Shown here one piece after another: positions 41,207-45,417 of a stretch of DNA of 45,417 nt (the first letter of the stretch is position 1; each line of letters starts with the position of its first letter). The stretch covers positions 1 to 45,417 of the forward strand of contig NZ_AQVA01000004.1 in assembly GCF_000372485.1 (NCBI RefSeq). The letters run 5' to 3'. Position numbers and translations under genes: made by a program. A model generated the notes under the pieces. It made no database searches. It worked only from the letters and a program-made list of their open reading frames with translations, and was not told the DNA's origin. Source of the DNA: Oenococcus oeni DSM 20252 = AWRIB129 (GTDB lineage Bacteria; Bacillota; Bacilli; Lactobacillales; Lactobacillaceae).

Positions 41207-42354
41207 TGAAGTTAACAGCGAAAGAAATTTTACATCTTAGTTTTTATGGAGCAGCTGCGGCAATCGTGCTGCTTTTTTTGGATTGGTCGGTTTTCTCATT
41301 CTTCACGGCTATTCTTTCCGGAAATTTTCGAATTAGCCGCGGTGGTTTTTACTCCTTGGCACGGATCACCTTCAACAGTCACAATTTTACTTTTAAGAAT
41401 CAGCAATGGTGGGGTTTTGTCGCCATTCTATTGATAGGGATTGTTTTGTGGATTTTTCTTTTGTTGCGCGAGTATCAACAACTGCAGTTAAAACGTCTAT
41501 CCAACGAAATTACAAGAATTAATAATACGAATGATAACGATCAAATAAAAATGACTTCGATTGACCCAATGGTTACTAATCTTGTTTCGCAAATCAATCA
41601 AATGACGCAGGCAAAACAGGAAATATTAGACACCGAATTGGACAACGAAAAAAAACAGCAGGAGCTGGTTACAAATGTTTCTCATGATTTAAGAACACCT
41701 TTAACATCAATTATTGGTTATTTGGGTTTGATTGAATCCAACCCCAAATTGCCGGAAGAACAAATGCGAAAACATGTCTCGACGGCTTATTCCAAAGCTC
41801 AACAACTAGTGTCGATGGTTGAAGATCTTTTTTCTTATTCGCAGACACAAACAAATGGGGAAAACATGAATTTTCAACCGATGGAGATTTCCGAATTTTT
41901 CGATCAACTGATAGTTCAATTCAGCCTCGATGCTCATAAACACAATATTACGATGTCCAGTTTAACTAATCCCGGTCAAATAAAAATTGTCGCTGATCCG
42001 GAAAAATTAGCTCGTTTATTTATGAACCTGATTAATAATGCCTTTAAATACGGAAAGTCGGCGATGACATTTATCAAATTGACGGCTGTTAAAAAAGATG
42101 ATCGAGTCGAGATTAGGGTTCAAAATGATGGGGAACAGATTCCAAAATCCAGCCTGAATAAATTATTTGATCGTTTCTACCGGGTAGATCAATCCGGAAA
42201 TAAGGATATTTCAGGAACCGGACTTGGATTGGCAATTTCTCAAGGTATCGTTAAACAGCATCATGGAGCTATTCGAGTTGAATCAAATACCCAACTGACA
42301 AGTTTCATAATCGAGTTGCCCTTAGACGCATCTTTGGGGATGCCTCGTGATTAG
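41206..42354 (+). CDS. VanS-like sensor histidine kinase
   Basis: This 382-residue kinase starts at GTG 41206, overlapping the regulator's stop. Two helices (about 14-36 and 69-88) enclose a short external loop of some 30 residues, as in VanS-type intramembrane-like sensors. HisKA has His160 in VTNVSHDLRTPLTSIIGYLG. The ATPase domain has LMNLINNAFKYGK (N box), FDRFYRVDQ and GTGLGLAISQGIV. It overlaps the carboxypeptidase start. With so small an external domain it probably senses the membrane or cell-wall precursors. Confidence 0.9.
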   Translation: MKLTAKEILHLSFYGAAAAIVLLFLDWSVFSFFTAILSGNFRISRGGFYSLARITFNSHNFTFKNQQWWGFVAILLIGIVLWIFLLLREYQQLQLKRLSNEITRINNTNDNDQIKMTSIDPMVTNLVSQINQMTQAKQEILDTELDNEKKQQELVTNVSHDLRTPLTSIIGYLGLIESNPKLPEEQMRKHVSTAYSKAQQLVSMVEDLFSYSQTQTNGENMNFQPMEISEFFDQLIVQFSLDAHKHNITMSSLTNPGQIKIVADPEKLARLFMNLINNAFKYGKSAMTFIKLTAVKKDDRVEIRVQNDGEQIPKSSLNKLFDRFYRVDQSGNKDISGTGLGLAISQGIVKQHHGAIRVESNTQLTSFIIELPLDASLGMPRD

Positions 42355-43669
42355 AAAACAATTTCGGCCTTTCAACTTTTTAATAATTTTTGCATTGCTC
42401 TTTCTGCTTGTTTCCTTTTTGATTGCTGTTTTTGTAAACAACAAAGCTACGCGAATTAAATTACCGACTATTGACGGTCGCCCGATTCAGCTCAAAACGA
42501 AGGCTGCTTCCGCGTTGGTTGTTAATTTTAAGAGTGGTCAAGTCATTGCTGAGAAAAATCCGAATAAAAAACTGGCAATTGCTTCGACAAGCAAACTTTT
42601 AACCGCTTATTTAGTTTTAAAAGCAATTCACGAAGGGAAACTATCCTGGAATAAAAAAATCAAAGCAAATCAGGAAATCTATCAACTTTCAAAAAATCCC
42701 GATTTGATGAATGTCACTTTATACAAAAACGGTTCTTATACGATCCGACAGTTAATGAATTCGACTTTATTGATTTCAACCAATGCAACCGGAATATTAC
42801 TCGGGGATGCAGTCTCCGGGAATCAGACAAAATTTGCCGAACTGATGAATAAAACAGCAGCATCCTTCGGCATTCCTAAATCCGAGTTTAAATTTTACAA
42901 TGCGGTCGGCATTTCAAATTCATATTTGGGTAGTGGAAAACTCAAAGGTGTTTCTGATCAGGCTGAAAATCTCGCTTCCTCAAAGGCTTTAGCAACAATT
43001 GCCTATCGATTATTCACTGATTATCCGGAAGTTATCAAAATTATTCAGCAGCCGGAACTAAATTTCTATGATTCGAATAAAAAAACTTCTTTTAAATCTG
43101 CCACTACCTTGAACACTTTTAATAGTGAAATCAGCAAAATGAAAATGAAATTTATTGCTGCTAAGAATGGGGCGTCTAAAAAAGCCGGCTCAGTTATGCT
43201 TGGATTGACGGATAAACTTGGTAATAATCAACAGTATTTATCAATTGTCATGAATGGCTCGAGCTATGATGATCCTCTGCCAACCTGGAATTTGACAGCC
43301 AAAATAGTTCAGCAGGCGGCAAAAGAAGGCCGAAATGTTGTTTTAAAAAAAGGAAGCTCAATTACCGGTGCTGATAAGCTTACTTTGCAAAAAACAGAAT
43401 TATACCAAGTACCACTGAAAACGGCCTCAAAACTTGTTTTTTGGCTGCAAAAAGGATCTAAAGCTGTATCCGCCGATCCATTCCCTTATGATAAAAAGCT
43501 GTCGGAAATTAAAAGCGGACAGGTTTTCTATGGCAGGATTAATAATTTTAAAAATTTCAATTATTTATATGGGGTCAAAGGACCTGAAAAGATAAAACTT
43601 CAAGCAACCAAATCAACGAAAGTTACCAACGATTGGATCATTAGATACTGGCGTTGGCTAATTCATTAG
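42347..43669 (+). CDS. D-alanyl-D-alanine carboxypeptidase (S11, DacA/PBP5-like)
   Basis: This 440-residue, membrane-anchored low-molecular-weight penicillin-binding protein starts at GTG 42347, eight bases inside the kinase gene. One helix (12-30) exports it. Active site: Ser80-Thr-Ser-Lys83 (SxxK), Ser144-Thr-Asn146 (SxN), and Lys273-Asn-Gly275 where the family normally has KTG. It trims the terminal D-Ala from peptidoglycan stem peptides; the changed third box could lower activity or antibiotic affinity. The regulator-kinase-carboxypeptidase order recalls vanR-vanS-vanY, but VanY is a zinc peptidase, so this is analogy only. Confidence 0.85.
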   Translation: MIRKQFRPFNFLIIFALLFLLVSFLIAVFVNNKATRIKLPTIDGRPIQLKTKAASALVVNFKSGQVIAEKNPNKKLAIASTSKLLTAYLVLKAIHEGKLSWNKKIKANQEIYQLSKNPDLMNVTLYKNGSYTIRQLMNSTLLISTNATGILLGDAVSGNQTKFAELMNKTAASFGIPKSEFKFYNAVGISNSYLGSGKLKGVSDQAENLASSKALATIAYRLFTDYPEVIKIIQQPELNFYDSNKKTSFKSATTLNTFNSEISKMKMKFIAAKNGASKKAGSVMLGLTDKLGNNQQYLSIVMNGSSYDDPLPTWNLTAKIVQQAAKEGRNVVLKKGSSITGADKLTLQKTELYQVPLKTASKLVFWLQKGSKAVSADPFPYDKKLSEIKSGQVFYGRINNFKNFNYLYGVKGPEKIKLQATKSTKVTNDWIIRYWRWLIH

Positions 43670-43725
43670 TCTGGTGAAACCTGAGTTGTTTGCGATATGA
43701 TAAATAAGGAATCTCGGAGGAAAAA

Positions 43726-44439
43726 ATGGCTAAATTAGTATTTATTCGCCACGGCCAATCTGAATGGAACGCTTTGAATCTATTCAACGGCTGGGTTGAC
43801 ACAAAATTATCTGAAGAAGGAATCCGCCAGGCAAAAGAAGCCGGTGAATTGCTTGCTGAGAAAGGAATTCAATTTGATCAGGCATACACCTCGGTTTTGA
43901 CACGGGCAATTCAGACTTTGCACATCGCTCTTGAAGAAATCGATCAGCTTTGGATCCCAGAAGAGAAATCTTGGAGATTAAACGAGCGCCATTATGGAGC
44001 TTTGCAAGGATTAAATAAAAAAGCTTCTGCTGAAAAGTGGGGTGACGAACAAGTCCATATCTGGCGTCGTTCTTATGATACTTTGCCGCCTTTGCAAGAT
44101 GAAATTCAAAAATCGATCACTGTTAATGGCAAAACCTATCCGGCCTTGGATCGTCGTTATGCCGAGCTTGATCCAAAGACATTGCCGCTTGGCGAGAATT
44201 TGAAAGTTACTTTGGAACGAGTTATGCCTTTTTGGGAAGACAAAATTGCTCCGGATCTTCGCGCCGGCAAGAATGTAATTATTGCCGCCCACGGAAATTC
44301 GCTTCGTGCTCTTTCCAAGTATATTGAAAATATTTCCGATGCCGACATTATGGGTCTTGAAATCGCCAATGGCCAACCGATTATTTACGATTTCGATGAG
44401 AATTTGAAATTCACGAACAAAGAATTACTTTCCAAGTAA
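43726..44439 (+). CDS. gpmA: 2,3-bisphosphoglycerate-dependent phosphoglycerate mutase
   Basis: This 237-residue cytosolic glycolytic enzyme converts 3- to 2-phosphoglycerate through phosphohistidine. RHGQSEWN has the catalytic His9, and [11 protein letters not shown], Glu87 in [14 protein letters not shown] and the second catalytic His189 in [13 protein letters not shown] follow. Full family length. TATGAT near 43697 and GGAGG seven bases before the ATG form its own promoter and start. The gene ends in a strong bidirectional terminator. Confidence 0.97.
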   Translation: MAKLVFIRHGQSEWNALNLFNGWVDTKLSEEGIRQAKEAGELLAEKGIQFDQAYTSVLTRAIQTLHIALEEIDQLWIPEEKSWRLNERHYGALQGLNKKASAEKWGDEQVHIWRRSYDTLPPLQDEIQKSITVNGKTYPALDRRYAELDPKTLPLGENLKVTLERVMPFWEDKIAPDLRAGKNVIIAAHGNSLRALSKYIENISDADIMGLEIANGQPIIYDFDENLKFTNKELLSK

Positions 44440-44443
44440 TTAA

Positions 44444-44480
44444 AAAAACTCGCTAAGTGCTTAGTAGTTAGCGAGTTTTT
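44444..44480. terminator. Bidirectional terminator
   Basis: Thirteen-base arms, AAAAACTCGCTAA (44444-44456) and TTAGCGAGTTTTT (44468-44480), flank an 11-base loop. It serves gpmA (+) and the convergent Ser-rich gene (-). Confidence 0.92.
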
Positions 44481-44494
44481 TTATTTGTTTAAGT

Positions 44495-45417
44495 TTACTT
44501 AGTATTAGTAGCGAAGATGTCGACAATCGAATTGCTGATTTGCTGAATTGAATTTGGATTCTCGATTGAATTAAGTACCCTAAGTCGAACTTCGTCGATT
44601 TTTTCATCTGTCGCGGGAGCTTGTTTCCCTTTACTTGCGATTTGTTCGGCATAAAGGCTTTCGTTAGCCTCCAGTGAAGCATTCTGGCTGGCAAAGCGTG
44701 CGAACATTTGCGCGACTGAGTCCGGTAACTGCTTTTTAATTTTAATTGGTTCGTTATCAGGGTTTTCAGTTAAATTATCGTCGGTAAGTATTTCGGGGAT
44801 GTGGGAAGCTTGAACTGAAGTATTATTTTTGCTCGTTTCATCAGCGTTTATTTCGTTTGATTGGCTTGAAGGGGCTTGGCTGCTTTTAAAAAATGATTGT
44901 TTATCAATCTTTGGCAAAGCAGCTTCGGAGGACGGAACTTCAGAGGACTCTGAGGTAGATGGAGCAGGCGCAAATGAAGATGCTTCCGATGAAGGAGCTG
45001 AAAAAGAAGGTATCACAGGCGACCTTGTTGCCGATGAAGGAATTTTCGATGAAGGTGTTTCAAAAAGATTATTTTCCGGTTCGGTCGCAGCAGAAGATGT
45101 TTTTTCAAAAGAGGGGATTTCGGAAAAACTTTCTCTTGGCGCAACTGGTGTCGAGGAAAAAGTTTCAGATCCAAGGTCAGTTGACTCTTTTAGCTTATTG
45201 GCTAAACTTTCGACCATTTTTTTTTGGTTCGAGTCTAGATTAGAAAATTGTTCGGCTAGCTCTGATAAGGAATCTGGAACTTCAGAATCGTTTGTAGTGT
45301 TATCGATTTCTTTAAAATTATCTGTTGAAGTAGTTTTTTTGGTAAGGGAAAAGTTATCCTCGGCTTGTTGAGCTTGTTGAGCTTGTTGAGCTTGTTGAGC
45401 TTGTTGAGCTTGTTGAG
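44495..45417 (-). CDS. Ser/Ala/Gln-rich low-complexity protein, N-terminus beyond the window
   Basis: The minus-strand frame runs open from the right edge to TAA at 44495, 307 codons. It begins with repeated Gln-Gln-Ala (45365-45417), then an acidic stretch (DNTTNDSEVPDSLSELAEQF), a Ser/Pro/Ala-rich disordered region (PSSKIPSS..., SAPSSEASSF) and a more ordered C-terminus (PDSVAQMFARFASQNASLEA ... ISNSIVDIFATNTK). No membrane segment, cysteine or LPxTG is seen in this part. I do not recognise the family; a cell-envelope or division-associated protein is possible. The true start lies outside. Confidence 0.7.
   Translation of the reverse strand, partial: QQAQQAQQAQQAQQAQQAEDNFSLTKKTTSTDNFKEIDNTTNDSEVPDSLSELAEQFSNLDSNQKKMVESLANKLKESTDLGSETFSSTPVAPRESFSEIPSFEKTSSAATEPENNLFETPSSKIPSSATRSPVIPSFSAPSSEASSFAPAPSTSESSEVPSSEAALPKIDKQSFFKSSQAPSSQSNEINADETSKNNTSVQASHIPEILTDDNLTENPDNEPIKIKKQLPDSVAQMFARFASQNASLEANESLYAEQIASKGKQAPATDEKIDEVRLRVLNSIENPNSIQQISNSIVDIFATNTK
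45365..45417. repeat. 9-bp tandem repeat encoding Gln-Gln-Ala
   Basis: The unit TTGTTGAGC (plus strand) is repeated exactly five times plus eight bases of a sixth, and continues past the window edge. The repeat keeps the reading frame of the minus-strand gene, so copy changes would alter only the length of a (QQA)n tract. Confidence 0.95.

Noticed and set aside
44829-45371. 180-codon plus-strand frame
   Set aside because: Mirror of the low-complexity Ser-rich minus-strand gene; the open frame results from its codon bias.
1-45417. CRISPR arrays, complete insertion sequences, prophage genes
   Set aside because: No spaced direct repeats, transposase or integrase reading frames were found on either strand.

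Overview
The window is a low-GC Gram-positive chromosome segment from a lactic acid bacterium, most likely Oenococcus (O. oeni or a close relative). This is inferred from the gene set (WalRK-HtrA-RlmH, RsmG-ParA-ParB, DUF951, DUF1129, 2,3-BPG-dependent phosphoglycerate mutase), strong AGGAG-type ribosome sites and AT-rich spacers; no rRNA is present to prove it.

The window falls into two halves. Positions 1-28.3 kb are an accessory region of transporters, small oxidoreductases and regulators: head-to-head paralogous MFS pumps; an acetoin-reductase-type SDR; a second SDR with a divergent MerR regulator; an MDR reductase plus hexapeptide acetyltransferase beside a MarR regulator; a decayed array of small membrane-protein genes (8.4-10.1 kb); a higher-GC block with a broken histidine phosphatase and pyrophosphatase-like gene; a broken MFS pump; a serine hydrolase and a dead ABC ATPase; topoisomerase III; a dead methyltransferase; a cysteine-less NrdH-like protein; a TetR/DHA2 pump pair; a broken P-loop kinase; a membrane-anchored XRE regulator; and an AraC-MFS-FAD oxidase-phosphoesterase cluster in which only the MFS is intact. 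At least a dozen genes or duplicated gene copies in 8.7-28 kb carry single-base frameshifts, nonsense changes or truncations, several in homopolymer runs.

Positions 28.2-29.1 kb form a boundary with a degenerate tRNA-Ser-like element and a normal tRNA-Lys. From 29.2 kb to the end the genes are housekeeping and all frames are intact: walR-walK-htrA, rlmH, a SHOCT protein, an AI-2E-family permease followed by overlapping rsmG-parA-small ORF-parB-DUF951, ychF, then an overlapping DUF1129-response regulator-histidine kinase-D,D-carboxypeptidase operon, gpmA, and the C-terminal part of a Ser/Gln-rich protein that runs off the right edge.

The most notable observations are: a shared TATAAT-N7-ATG arrangement without a ribosome binding site at walR, rlmH and the AI-2E permease gene (candidate leaderless mRNAs); the A-B-C duplicated small-gene array; the sharp contrast between the frameshift-rich accessory half and the lesion-free core half; the NrdH-like protein with SxxS instead of CxxC; and several well-formed operator palindromes between divergent gene pairs.
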